Below, one piece after another: positions 27,452-35,771 of a stretch of 64,000 bases of DNA; the first letter of the stretch is position 1, and each line of letters opens with the position of its first letter. A model generated the notes under the pieces. It saw nothing but the letters and a program-made list of their open reading frames with translations, had not been told where the DNA came from and made no database searches. The stretch is from Skermanella aerolata KACC 11604 (GTDB lineage Bacteria; Pseudomonadota; Alphaproteobacteria; Azospirillales; Azospirillaceae). The stretch covers positions 1 to 64,000 of the forward strand of contig NZ_AVFK01000023.1 in the NCBI RefSeq assembly GCF_000936425.1, read 5' to 3'. A program made the position numbers and the translations under genes.

Positions 27452-27899
27452 CCCCAATCCCGGCGCCGGAGTGACGTCGAACAGCCCGCTCCTGCCCATT
27501 CGAGGACGCGACGGAGAAAATCACCCGCACCCGAGCTGGAACCCGGTGGTCGGCTGGACTGAACGGCGATAGCCCTGAACTTGCCTGACGGCACCCTGCC
27601 CCTCTCACTGCTCACAACCCGGCGGCCCCTACCAGGTTGAGCGGGAGCGCTCGCGGCTGCGCGCTTCCAGCGGCTCGCCGACCCCGCTTCCCTGGTCCCG
27701 CAACCGATAACAGCGGCAGCGCCGTACCACCACCGTCCATTCCTGCCGCCCTTTCATTACTTCTGATAAGGGGGCGGAATCAGAACTGACGGATCTGGCA
27801 CGTTTGAACCGCCCAGGATTTCTTCTGAGTTTTTTGTGTCCGCGTGCTGGAGCCCTGTCCCCGGCGTTGGACGTCGTCGGTCCATACAACGTTGTACGG

Positions 27900-28268
27900 T
27901 TACCGTTGCCGCGCCTTGCGGGCGGCATAGCGGGCGTCACGGGCGGCTTTTTGCTCCATCAGGGAGGTGACGTCGCGCGCGGCCTGGTCTGCGGCCTTTT
28001 GCAAAGCATCCGCTTCCTGCATGGCTTTTTCAGCCTGCTCAGCGGCATACCGTTCGGCCTCTTTGGCGGCCAGCTGGGCCTTGGCGATCTTCCGCTCGGC
28101 GGCCCGGACGTCCCGGGCAATGACTGCGGCTCGGCGGGCTGCCTGCCGTTCGACAACTGCAGGGTCATCCGGCCCCGGCTTCGCGCGGAACTTGTCCAGC
28201 TGGACCTTTCGGGCTTCCGCGGCGGCGTTCAGCCGCTCGTTAAAACCTTTTTCCCTGGTACCGCTCAT
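27900..28268 (-). CDS. DUF6481-type small charged protein
   Basis: A 122-residue, highly charged and almost entirely helical protein. Its start, MSGTREKGFNERLNAAAEARK, and the block KFRAKPGPDDPAVVERQAARRAA match the DUF6481 family found in alphaproteobacteria. The remainder is Ala/Lys/Arg/Glu-rich coiled coil. ATG 28268 is taken because the codon before it in frame at 28277 is TTG. The function of the family is unknown. An imperfect palindrome (TACAAC/GTTGTA at 27885-27896) lies just past the stop. The 500 bases upstream (28278-28774) show no gene. Confidence 0.7.
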   Translation of the reverse strand: MSGTREKGFNERLNAAAEARKVQLDKFRAKPGPDDPAVVERQAARRAAVIARDVRAAERKIAKAQLAAKEAERYAAEQAEKAMQEADALQKAADQAARDVTSLMEQKAARDARYAARKARQR

Positions 28269-28774
28269 CTTGTTCAATCCACGTTCTCTGACTTCACCGT
28301 TGTCTCAGCAGACTGTGGCGTTGATCCGCCGCCATCGGCCCGATCCGAATCGGGGGTAAAACCCGTTCCGGTTTGATCTCTTAGCGCCTTCGGACGCCTC
28401 TCGTAAACGGTTTGTCGTGGGAAGCAGACCCTTCAATTCCGCGCCCTCGGCGCCCCGCCCCAGCAGTGAAGAGATGAAAAGAAACTTTAGTGCAGAAATC
28501 AAGGAGTTGGTGACTTTCGTCTTTTTCCACATAGGTCAGGCGATCTGGCGGGACACTCGGAAGGTTTGAGTACTTTGGTCCGGGTTCTCTGTCGCCGGGC
28601 AGCGCATGTCAGCGCCCCTGATGTCCCCGCTCGATTAATCGGAACCTGCCATTCCTTGTGGGAGGCCTGACTTGGGTCCACCCCTACAACTGCCTGACAG
28701 CCCGACAGGCTGTTTTGCCGATGGCTCCCTGCGATCCCAGCTTTGCTTTGGCGGCCGCACCGCTGTACCCGTCC

Positions 28775-29905
28775 TCAGGTTCGGCGCATGACCTTCTCGG
28801 TGACGTTGTTGCGCCACAGGTCGGATGAGCGCATGTAGCGGCGGGCGACCTCGACACTCTTGTGGCGGGTCTGACGCATGACGTCGTGGAGCTGGGCCTC
28901 CGCCTCGGCCGCCGCGGTGGCGAGGCCGGCGCGCAGGCTGTGGCCGGAGTAGCTGCGGGTGGCGCCAACAACGAGGCTGCCGAAGGTGCTTTCCATTAGC
29001 CCCGGATCGCCGTCGCCGACTGCCTCGGCGGTACTTTTGACCAGCCGGACCACCGCCTTGTCCGACAGCCGGGTGACGGTCATGACGCCGCCGGCGCGCA
29101 GGCCGACGAACAGGGGATCGTCGGCGTGGCGGGCGGCCCGGTGGTCGAGCCAGCGACGCAGCGCGGTGGGGGCGCACAGGTCGGGATCGTCGGAGCGCCA
29201 GACCGCGACCGCCTGCCCAGCCCCATACTGGTCGGTCTTCGAGCGCCGAACGGTCAGCACGACACCCCGGCCGTCGACGAACTCGAGATCGCCGGCATCG
29301 AGAGCGACGATCTCGGAGCGCCGCAGGGCGCCGCCGAAGCCGGCGAGCAGGATGGCGCGGTTGCGCAGGCCGAGCGGCGTGTCGGGCTGGGCCCGGACCA
29401 TGCGGGCCAGCATCGCCGGCGTAATCGGCGTCGCCTGGCGCACGGGCCGGGTGCCCCGGCGCCGGCGGATGCCGTCCATCAGCAGGGCGATGCTCGGGTG
29501 ACCGGGGTCGAGCGACAGCCCGACCAGGCGGTGGGCGGTGACGATCGCGGCGAGGTGGACCTGGAGCGTCGCGACGGCGAGGCGTTCGGCTGCGGATGTC
29601 AGGTACATGCCGACGATCCCGGGGTCGCCGCTCAGCGCCGGCAGGCCGAGGCGGACGCACCAGGCGTCGTACTGGCGCCAGGCCGAGCGGTAGGCGCGCA
29701 GTGTGCCGGGTCCACGGGCCTGGGTGGCGTAGATCGCGGCCTGGGCGGCGAGGTCGCGGATTTCGTCGGCGCGCCCCGGATCAAAGCCGCCGGCGGGCAG
29801 CACGAGATCGCCGAGAATGCCGGTGGCGATGATCAGGTCTCCCCGATCCGCCACGTCAGCCAGCGGGTCGGGATCAGGGGTGTTCGGGCGCGGCGGCACC
29901 GTCAT
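28775..29905 (-). CDS. Tyrosine-type site-specific recombinase/integrase
   Basis: An intact recombinase of about 376 residues. The N-terminal SAM-like core-binding domain (TLRAYRSAWRQYDAWC; YLTSAAERLAVATLQVHLAAI) is followed by the catalytic domain. The catalytic residues are Arg in GGALRRSEIVALD, Lys in RRSKTDQYG, the HSLRAG box, His in RHKSVEVARR, and nucleophile Tyr in ARRYMRSS. ATG 29905 has GAGGAG upstream. The start overlaps the end of the DUF1016 gene by 32 bases, so the two form one transcription unit. Its last 200 bases are duplicated at 24.9 kb. It may resolve plasmid multimers or mobilise a cassette. Confidence 0.9.
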   Translation of the reverse strand: MTVPPRPNTPDPDPLADVADRGDLIIATGILGDLVLPAGGFDPGRADEIRDLAAQAAIYATQARGPGTLRAYRSAWRQYDAWCVRLGLPALSGDPGIVGMYLTSAAERLAVATLQVHLAAIVTAHRLVGLSLDPGHPSIALLMDGIRRRRGTRPVRQATPITPAMLARMVRAQPDTPLGLRNRAILLAGFGGALRRSEIVALDAGDLEFVDGRGVVLTVRRSKTDQYGAGQAVAVWRSDDPDLCAPTALRRWLDHRAARHADDPLFVGLRAGGVMTVTRLSDKAVVRLVKSTAEAVGDGDPGLMESTFGSLVVGATRSYSGHSLRAGLATAAAEAEAQLHDVMRQTRHKSVEVARRYMRSSDLWRNNVTEKVMRRT

Positions 29906-30986
29906 CACCGTTCTCCTCACCAGAGGTTTCCGCGGGATCAGGGGCTTGTTCGGATGGCCGCTCTCCGGGCCTGAACTCGGCCAGGATCTGTTCGGGTGTC
30001 GGCAACCGACCGGCAAGGTCGGGAGGCAGAGCCTCCGCCAGCCGATACTCGGCGACGCCGATCGGGCTGGCGATGTCCCGCAGCGCGTACTCGACGACCA
30101 GGCCGTTGCGCGCCTTGCACAGGATCAGGCCGATGCTCGGGGCCATGTAGTCGCGCCGCAGCAGGTCGTCGACGGCGGCCAGATAGAAATTCATCTTGCC
30201 GGCATATTCCGGGATGAAGTCACCCATCTTGAGGTCGATCACGATGAAGCGACGGAGATCGAGGTGGTAGAACAGCAGGTCGAGGTAGAACGGCTGCCCG
30301 CCGATCTCCAGGGGATGCTGGCTGCCGACAAAGGCGAAGCCCATGCCGAGTTCGATCAGAAACTTCCTGAGATGTTCGAGCAGACCTCTTTCAAGGTCAC
30401 GCTCGCGTACCGCCTCGCCCAGCCCGAGAAAATCGAACTGGTAGGGATCCTTGAAGATCTGCTCGGCCAGATCGGACTGGGCAGCCGGCAGGGTCCGTCG
30501 GAAATTCGTCGCCGCCCTGCCCTGACGCAGATGCAGACGGCTCTCGATCTGGTGAACCAGGACGTTGCGGCTCCAGCCGTGCTGGATGGCGGCCTGGGCG
30601 TACCAGCGGCGGGTCCCGTCATCGCCGGCCTTCTCGAGCAGGGCGATCTGGTGCCACCAGGGCAATTGTGCAAGGACGTCTTGCACGAAGTCGCGGTCCG
30701 GCCAGGCCGCAGCGAAGGCCCTCATGTATTTGAGGTTCCGGGCAGACCAGCCGGCAACGCCGGGAAACTCGCGCCGAAGATCAGCAGCCAGACGGTCGAT
30801 CACCCGGGCGCCCCAGCCGAGGCGGTTCTGCCGCTCGAGGATCTCGGTGCCGACCTGCCAGTACAGCAGGACCAGCTCGCGATTGACGGCCAGGCCGGCC
30901 CGCAGGCGGGCATGGCGGATGCGGTCCTTCAGGTCCGCCACCCACTCCGCGTAGCCCGCCGGCCCGGGCACCGTGTCCTCCGCCAT
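29874..30986 (-). CDS. DUF1016 / YhcG-type PDDEXK nuclease-domain protein
   Basis: A 370-residue protein with an N-terminal DUF1016_N helical domain (LLYWQVGTEILERQNRLGWGARVIDRLA; NLKYMRAFAAAWP) and a C-terminal PDDEXK-like nuclease domain (FYLDLLFYHLDLRRFIVIDLKMGDF, with Asp and Lys of the motif visible). Family members are linked to mobile DNA and restriction loci, but no activity is settled. ATG 30986 follows a GGGGGG ribosome site. It is the first gene of a unit with the tyrosine recombinase, and a long inverted repeat lies in its promoter region at 31069-31102. The tail is Pro/Glu-rich and probably disordered. Confidence 0.85.
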   Translation of the reverse strand: MAEDTVPGPAGYAEWVADLKDRIRHARLRAGLAVNRELVLLYWQVGTEILERQNRLGWGARVIDRLAADLRREFPGVAGWSARNLKYMRAFAAAWPDRDFVQDVLAQLPWWHQIALLEKAGDDGTRRWYAQAAIQHGWSRNVLVHQIESRLHLRQGRAATNFRRTLPAAQSDLAEQIFKDPYQFDFLGLGEAVRERDLERGLLEHLRKFLIELGMGFAFVGSQHPLEIGGQPFYLDLLFYHLDLRRFIVIDLKMGDFIPEYAGKMNFYLAAVDDLLRRDYMAPSIGLILCKARNGLVVEYALRDIASPIGVAEYRLAEALPPDLAGRLPTPEQILAEFRPGERPSEQAPDPAETSGEENGDDGAAAPEHP

Positions 30987-31068
30987 GTCCCCCCCTGCCC
31001 CGCCGCCGCGCCGTGCCAATAGCCTCAATTTCTCCTCGAGGTAGCTGTAACGTAAGTTTCACCCGTGC

Positions 31069-31102
31069 GCAATGTCCGAAAAGATGAATTGTCGGACATT
31101 GC
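31069..31102. promoter_or_regulatory. 11-bp inverted repeat upstream of the DUF1016-integrase unit
   Basis: GCAATGTCCGA and TCGGACATTGC form a perfect 11-bp inverted repeat around a 12-base spacer, 83 bases before the DUF1016 start. A related half-site (TGTCGGATCC) lies at about 31125. It may be an operator of this unit or a recombination core for the adjacent recombinase, although a 12-base spacer is long for a typical crossover region. Confidence 0.45.
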
Positions 31103-31268
31103 ACCTGTTCGTTGGCGAAAGGCGTTGTCGGATCCTGGACATCGACATTAAGAAAAAGGTACATGTCTCAAGTCAAAGTGCTTTTGATTTGATAGACAGC
31201 TTCAAACCATTGTATTAATTCGATAAATATCAGAATCGGGAGTGCTTGGAGAGTGACGGCATGCCGCT

Positions 31269-32474
31269 GTGGGCAGAAGGATGGCTGACTTGTTCGTCTC
31301 CGGCGAAACCGTCGCCGCGCTGGAGCACGCCGCCATCGCCGTTGGACGGCTTGATGCCGCCCTGGCCGGCAACCCGCTCCGGCGCGCCTGGACCTTCTGG
31401 AGCGAACTCGACGCCGCCCGGCGCCACGCCGAGGCCGACGGCCGGAAGGTCGACCTGTTCCGCCTCGCCGCGCACCTCCACGGCCTGCCGCTTCGGCTTG
31501 GCGACACCACCTCCGCGCCCGAGCGCGGCCGCGAGATCGCTGGCCTGAACTACGCGATCGAGCTGCGCTCCTGGATGGCGGCCCCCGATCCCGAACAGGT
31601 ACGCCTGCGCGACATCGCCGTCGACAGCCTGCGGAACTGCGGTAGCGGCCAGCCGGCGCTGGTCGCCGCCGCCCGGGGCATGCTCGACTGGCTGGCGGGA
31701 CAGGGTAGCCGGCCTGCCATCCGGACCGCCGTGCCGCTCTTCCTGCGCGAGCGCGGGGTCACGATCCACGCGCTGGCCGCCGTCACCGGCGGCGATGCCC
31801 TGCGATCCGGGTCGGACGATCCCGACGGCTTCGCGGTGCGCTTCCTCGACGCTGTCCGGCGCGAGGCTGCGGACAGCCGCGACATGCTGCTGACGATGGA
31901 GCGGGAATGGCGCGACGCGCGGACGAAGGTCGGTCGGCGCACCGGCGCCCGGTCGACTTCCCGGCTGCCTGCCGCGGTCGATCTCCTGGCCGCTGCGCCG
32001 CTGCTGTCAATCTCCGCCCTCGCCGAGGCGCTGGACTGCTCGATCGAAGGCGCCTCGCGGATGCTGGATGCCTTGGTCCAGCTCGAGGTCGCCGCCGAGG
32101 TAACCGGCCGGACCGGGCGGGGGGCGCGTCGGCTCTACGGCCTCAAGCGCCTGCTGCCGATCCGTGCCGTGACCACGGCACCCCAGCGCCGGACGACGAT
32201 CGGGCAGCGGGGACGGCCGAAGCGGGTCCTGACCGCACCCTTTGCCGAACTGACCGACAGCCCCAGCATGGCGGAAGCGACGCCGGATGTCGAACCCGCC
32301 GAGCCGGCGCGCCTGGCGCCCGCGAGCTTTGACTTCGACGCCCTGGATCGGCTGGTTGCCGCCGCCGACGAGCGGACCCGCAACGTTCGCCGCCTGCTCG
32401 ACCGGATCGCCCGCGGCTACAAGCCCGTCCTTCGGAATGGCGAAACAGAAGAACCAGGAACGTCCACATTCTGA
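31269..32474 (+). CDS. RHE_PE00001-family plasmid protein (DUF1612 with HTH)
   Basis: A 401-residue protein resembling a family carried on rhizobial and related plasmids. It has an N-terminal DUF1612-like region (GNPLRRAWTFWSELDAARRHAEADG; IDLFRLAAHLHGLPLRLGD-like block) and a helix-turn-helix around residues 235-275 (AAVDLLAAAPLLSISALAEALDCSIEGASRMLDAL), then a basic tail. It is probably a DNA-binding regulator of plasmid functions, but no target is known. Start is GTG 31269 or ATG 31281. It is convergent with the rep gene, separated by 56 bases. Confidence 0.7.
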   Translation: MGRRMADLFVSGETVAALEHAAIAVGRLDAALAGNPLRRAWTFWSELDAARRHAEADGRKVDLFRLAAHLHGLPLRLGDTTSAPERGREIAGLNYAIELRSWMAAPDPEQVRLRDIAVDSLRNCGSGQPALVAAARGMLDWLAGQGSRPAIRTAVPLFLRERGVTIHALAAVTGGDALRSGSDDPDGFAVRFLDAVRREAADSRDMLLTMEREWRDARTKVGRRTGARSTSRLPAAVDLLAAAPLLSISALAEALDCSIEGASRMLDALVQLEVAAEVTGRTGRGARRLYGLKRLLPIRAVTTAPQRRTTIGQRGRPKRVLTAPFAELTDSPSMAEATPDVEPAEPARLAPASFDFDALDRLVAAADERTRNVRRLLDRIARGYKPVLRNGETEEPGTSTF

Positions 32475-32530
32475 TCGTGCCGAGACAGGAGGATCGGTCT
32501 TGGAGACTGGAACGCAACCAAGCCGGCCGA

Positions 32531-33958
32531 TCAGAGCGGATTGGCCATGGCGAACTCGTCGAGAATGAAGTCGACCCACTGGTGGAAATGTACGGCATCC
32601 ACCGACGTGCCCAACGGCCGCGACCTGAGCGGCCGGTCCATCGCCTTGCTTCTGGCAAGGTTGAGCCATCTCTGCCGCTGCTGCGCTACCATGGTACTCA
32701 GCAGATACATGGCGCGGCATGCAGGCCGATCGAGATCGCGGGTCATGCCAGCGGACCAATCGGCCGGCTGACCACTACGACCCAGAAGAACGAGATCGCC
32801 GAACATCGTGGTGAGCCAGCGTTCGAAGACGCGCGCCGGGCGGTCGACCTTGACCCTGTGCCGGCCGCACCACACGGACCATACGTCGACCAGGGCGTCG
32901 ATGGGAGCGCCCGGAAATTCCGCCCGCAGCCGATCCCGCGCCTGTCTGGTCAGCCTGCGCCCCAGCAGGGCCGGGCTGATCTCCGGCCCTGTACCGACCG
33001 GCGGCAGATCGAGTGCCAATTGGGTGGCGGCATCCTGGAACACGGCCTCCATCTTGGGCGGCGGCAGAATGCCGGCCGGCCCTTCGACGACGAAGGTAAC
33101 GTGGGTCCGTCGGCGCGTTCTTTCGTCGGCGATCAGCTCATACCGCACATGGAACGACGCGTACCTGTTTATCTCCTCGACGGCGACCCTGAGGACGCGG
33201 CGCTCGAACGCGCCCCATGAATCGTAGCTCGACGCCGCCGCGTTCAGCACCTGGCGAAGGTCTCCGACGGACACGGTCCAGGAAAAGGTTTCACGATCGG
33301 CATTGGCGCACAGCAGCTGATACAGGCGGTGGCTGTAGCCGGAGGTGAGTTTGGCCAGGACCTTGAGCTGAACCAGGAAGCGCTCGCCGCGCACCGACAT
33401 CAGCTTCTCAAGCTCGGGACTGAAGCGCCAGTACACGATACCCTGGTTTTCGGGTACGTCGGACAGCGTCACGAGGCTGATGTTCATGTGGCGCAGGTTG
33501 TCGTCGCCCGGCGCGAAATAGCCGATGGTGATCACCGAGCCCTGGAGCTTCTTGGCCGCGGCCAGCAGGCTTTTGTTGCTCTTGTGGCCCTCCCAGCCCA
33601 TTGCCCGCTTGATGTCGGTGGCAAGCGCCGAATAGAGGATCGTGCCGGGCTGGGACCTGCCGCTGGCAACCACGTTGACGACCGAGTCGGTCGCATGCGC
33701 CAGCATTGCGTCAAGCAGCTTGCGGTCGGTCACGGAAAGCTCGGGATCGACGACCTCGATCAGCTCCCTGACCTTGAGAAAACTCGGATCGCCGTGAATC
33801 CAGTTGGAAACGGCCAAGGGGCTGGTCCGCGGGGAGGGGTCAGCCTGCACGGCCCGCGCTTTCCGGAGCGGTTCCGGGTCAGACACTGCCTCGTCGTCGA
33901 TGTCCTGCAAGAAAGCCCCACCCGCTCCCGGTTTCCGCCATGGCCCCCGTTCCGTCAT
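32531..33958 (-). CDS. Plasmid replication initiator (Rep_3/RepB-like)
   Basis: A replication initiator of about 475 residues. The core (residues ~55-270) is a two-winged-helix Rep_3-type fold: LSVTDRKLLDAMLAHA, KSLLAAAKKLQGSVITIGYF, HMNISLVTLSDVPENQGIVYWRFSPEL, LTSGYSHRLYQLLCANADRETFSWTVSVGDLRQVL. The C-terminal ~180 residues are extra to minimal Rep proteins. The gene reads away from an iteron array, and one iteron core (33954-33964) overlaps the ATG at 33958, so binding of Rep there should repress its own synthesis. GTG 33994 is an alternative start. This gene and the array identify the window as carrying the origin of a large plasmid or chromid. Confidence 0.82.
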   Translation of the reverse strand: MTERGPWRKPGAGGAFLQDIDDEAVSDPEPLRKARAVQADPSPRTSPLAVSNWIHGDPSFLKVRELIEVVDPELSVTDRKLLDAMLAHATDSVVNVVASGRSQPGTILYSALATDIKRAMGWEGHKSNKSLLAAAKKLQGSVITIGYFAPGDDNLRHMNISLVTLSDVPENQGIVYWRFSPELEKLMSVRGERFLVQLKVLAKLTSGYSHRLYQLLCANADRETFSWTVSVGDLRQVLNAAASSYDSWGAFERRVLRVAVEEINRYASFHVRYELIADERTRRRTHVTFVVEGPAGILPPPKMEAVFQDAATQLALDLPPVGTGPEISPALLGRRLTRQARDRLRAEFPGAPIDALVDVWSVWCGRHRVKVDRPARVFERWLTTMFGDLVLLGRSGQPADWSAGMTRDLDRPACRAMYLLSTMVAQQRQRWLNLARSKAMDRPLRSRPLGTSVDAVHFHQWVDFILDEFAMANPL

Positions 33959-34697
33959 GGTGACTCGTTGGGGTCCATGCTGGCAACCCGGCACACACGC
34001 GAAAAAGCATCAGGATGACGCAGCGGGGGCCATAAAGGCATCATGGCCCCGTACCGCATCCAACGTCGAACGGAATCCGGCCGATCATAGATCGGCCACA
34101 CGCCCAGCTGCCCCATTCCATCTGCGGACAGATGCCGTCATGCCCTCTGCAACGTCATCGTGACGCACCGGAGGGAGTAACGGCACCGGCATGGCGCCGG
34201 CACGGCATCGGCGCACCGCACCCGCGCATCCATGGTCCCGACTCCGTCACGGTGACTTATCAGGGGGCATGACGGCACCCGAGCGCCTTTGACCGAAGTC
34301 GGTGAAGGACACAGGTCGCCGCAGTGCCGATGATCCAATCCCATCGTCCCGCCTTTATGGCCTCCGGTGCGTCACCGTGACGGATCGGAGGTCATCATGG
34401 CTGGAGACGCGTCCGCCGCACCTACCGATAAGTGGGACGCTGCGCCTTCCGTGACGACTCAGGGGACATGAAGGCTCGGCAGTGAGCGGTCGACCGGCCC
34501 GGATCGTCACGGCAGGTCTCCACCTCATGGGATTCGCACACAGTGACGCGCCATGGGGCATGCAGGCACCTGGGCCGATGGCGCCATCATGCTCCACTCG
34601 ATGTCACGATGTCGGCACAAGGGGCATCGAGGCACGGTCACGGATGCCAGTATTCCCTCCGGAACGTCACTGTGACGCCACGGGGGCCGTAATGGCG
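33938..34697. other. Iteron-type replication origin with palindromic iterons
   Basis: About 760 bases without a gene contain nine related sites. Five have the full palindromic core GTCA[C/T]NGTGAC, at 33954, 34154, 34246, 34371 and 34666. Four are partial or degenerate, at about 34016, 34451, 34543 and 34603. From each core an arm reads outward, about 5-9 bases on, as GGGG-N-CAT-N-A-N-GGC (for example GGGGGCATGACGGC at 34263). At several cores a similar arm also reads outward on the other strand, so the iterons are bidirectional. Rep_3 initiators bind such repeats to open DNA. I did not find an unmistakable DnaA box or AT-rich melting region. Confidence 0.75.
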
Positions 34698-34901
34698 ATG
34701 AATGATGCTGAAGCCATGCCTTGAATGAACCCTGCATAACACCACGGAGAACCATCAGCGACCAATTTGACCCGGCGGCCTCCGGTTTCGTCGCCCTCCA
34801 CGGAACGGTACCCGTGCGAGCGCCGGATCGAGCGGCAGGGTCAGCCGATACCGCGGATGACACGTCACGGCTCGACGCCGTTTTTGGAAAGGAATGACTG
34901 C

Positions 34902-35771
34902 ATGGAGGAGCAATCCAGGCAGAGAGTCGGCCTTGTGCCCATTGCAATCTTCCAGCACCCGGACTGCGGCTGCGAGGAGCAGGGCATCTATGGGTTCATG
35001 TCCACGCATGCTTGCCGACGCGGCTATCTGTGGCTGGGTCTCGCGACCATTGCCGAAGCCGTTAAACTGGACCGCGGCAAGGTCCGCCGACGTCTGGAGA
35101 AGATGACGGCATTGGGTTTCGTCGAGCGGCTGCCTCATCCGGACCCTGCAATACGGTGCTGGATGTACCGGTTGACCGGGCATGCCCGTCTCGTCGACGG
35201 ACTGCTTGGAGAAGATACCGGTCCAAAGGCCGGACTCTCGCGGAACCCTGCTGGTGAGCGGGTTTACGCCGATGACGAACGGCACGACGAACACGAACAC
35301 CTTGAACACCTTACAGAAGATTCTCTCTCTCGCGCGACGGAGCGCGCGGGGAGAGAGCCGGGCATCAATGCCGGGACAGGATCGGAGCCGAGCAAATCGG
35401 CTGTTCCGGACTACCCTGCTCCGCTGTCTCCCGGATGGACCCCGACCGATGCCGATCTGGCATTCGCCGGCACCGCTCGAAGCGACCTGACGGCCTCAGA
35501 CGTGGCCGCCGTGACCGCAAAGTTCGTTGACCGATACGGCGGCCAGCGGCTTCCCGACCCCTCGTCAATCTTCCGTTCCTGGATCAAGAGAGAGATCAAA
35601 TCCGATGTCCATGACGCCCGGAACCGCAATACTGGATCCCACCGGGACGGCGCCACCCGCGCCAGCACCAGGATCCACGATCATCGAGGCATCGCACAGC
35701 GGAACCGCGCGGCCGCCGACGATTGCCTACGCCGTATCCTGGCACGACGAACCGAGCATCTTTCTTCCTGA
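34902..35771 (+). CDS. HTH protein with DnaT-like C-terminal segment, replication-associated
   Basis: A protein of about 289 residues starting at ATG 34902 behind GGAAAGGA. The N-terminal half reads as a winged helix (TIAEAVKLDRGKVRRRLEKMTALGFVERL). A linker rich in Asp/Glu/His follows. Near residues 185-250 a block beginning GWTPTDADLAFA and ending SIFRSWIKREI resembles the DNA-loading region of DnaT and phage helicase loaders. Its place next to the iteron array, opposite the rep gene, supports a role in replication start or helicase loading, but this is inference. The tail is basic. The next frame starts inside its last 167 bases. Confidence 0.5.
   Translation: MEEQSRQRVGLVPIAIFQHPDCGCEEQGIYGFMSTHACRRGYLWLGLATIAEAVKLDRGKVRRRLEKMTALGFVERLPHPDPAIRCWMYRLTGHARLVDGLLGEDTGPKAGLSRNPAGERVYADDERHDEHEHLEHLTEDSLSRATERAGREPGINAGTGSEPSKSAVPDYPAPLSPGWTPTDADLAFAGTARSDLTASDVAAVTAKFVDRYGGQRLPDPSSIFRSWIKREIKSDVHDARNRNTGSHRDGATRASTRIHDHRGIAQRNRAAADDCLRRILARRTEHLSS

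Noticed and set aside
28635-29660. A 341-codon minus-strand frame overlapping the integrase
   Set aside because: It is Pro/Arg-rich and in another frame of the same strand as the recombinase, which has all catalytic residues.
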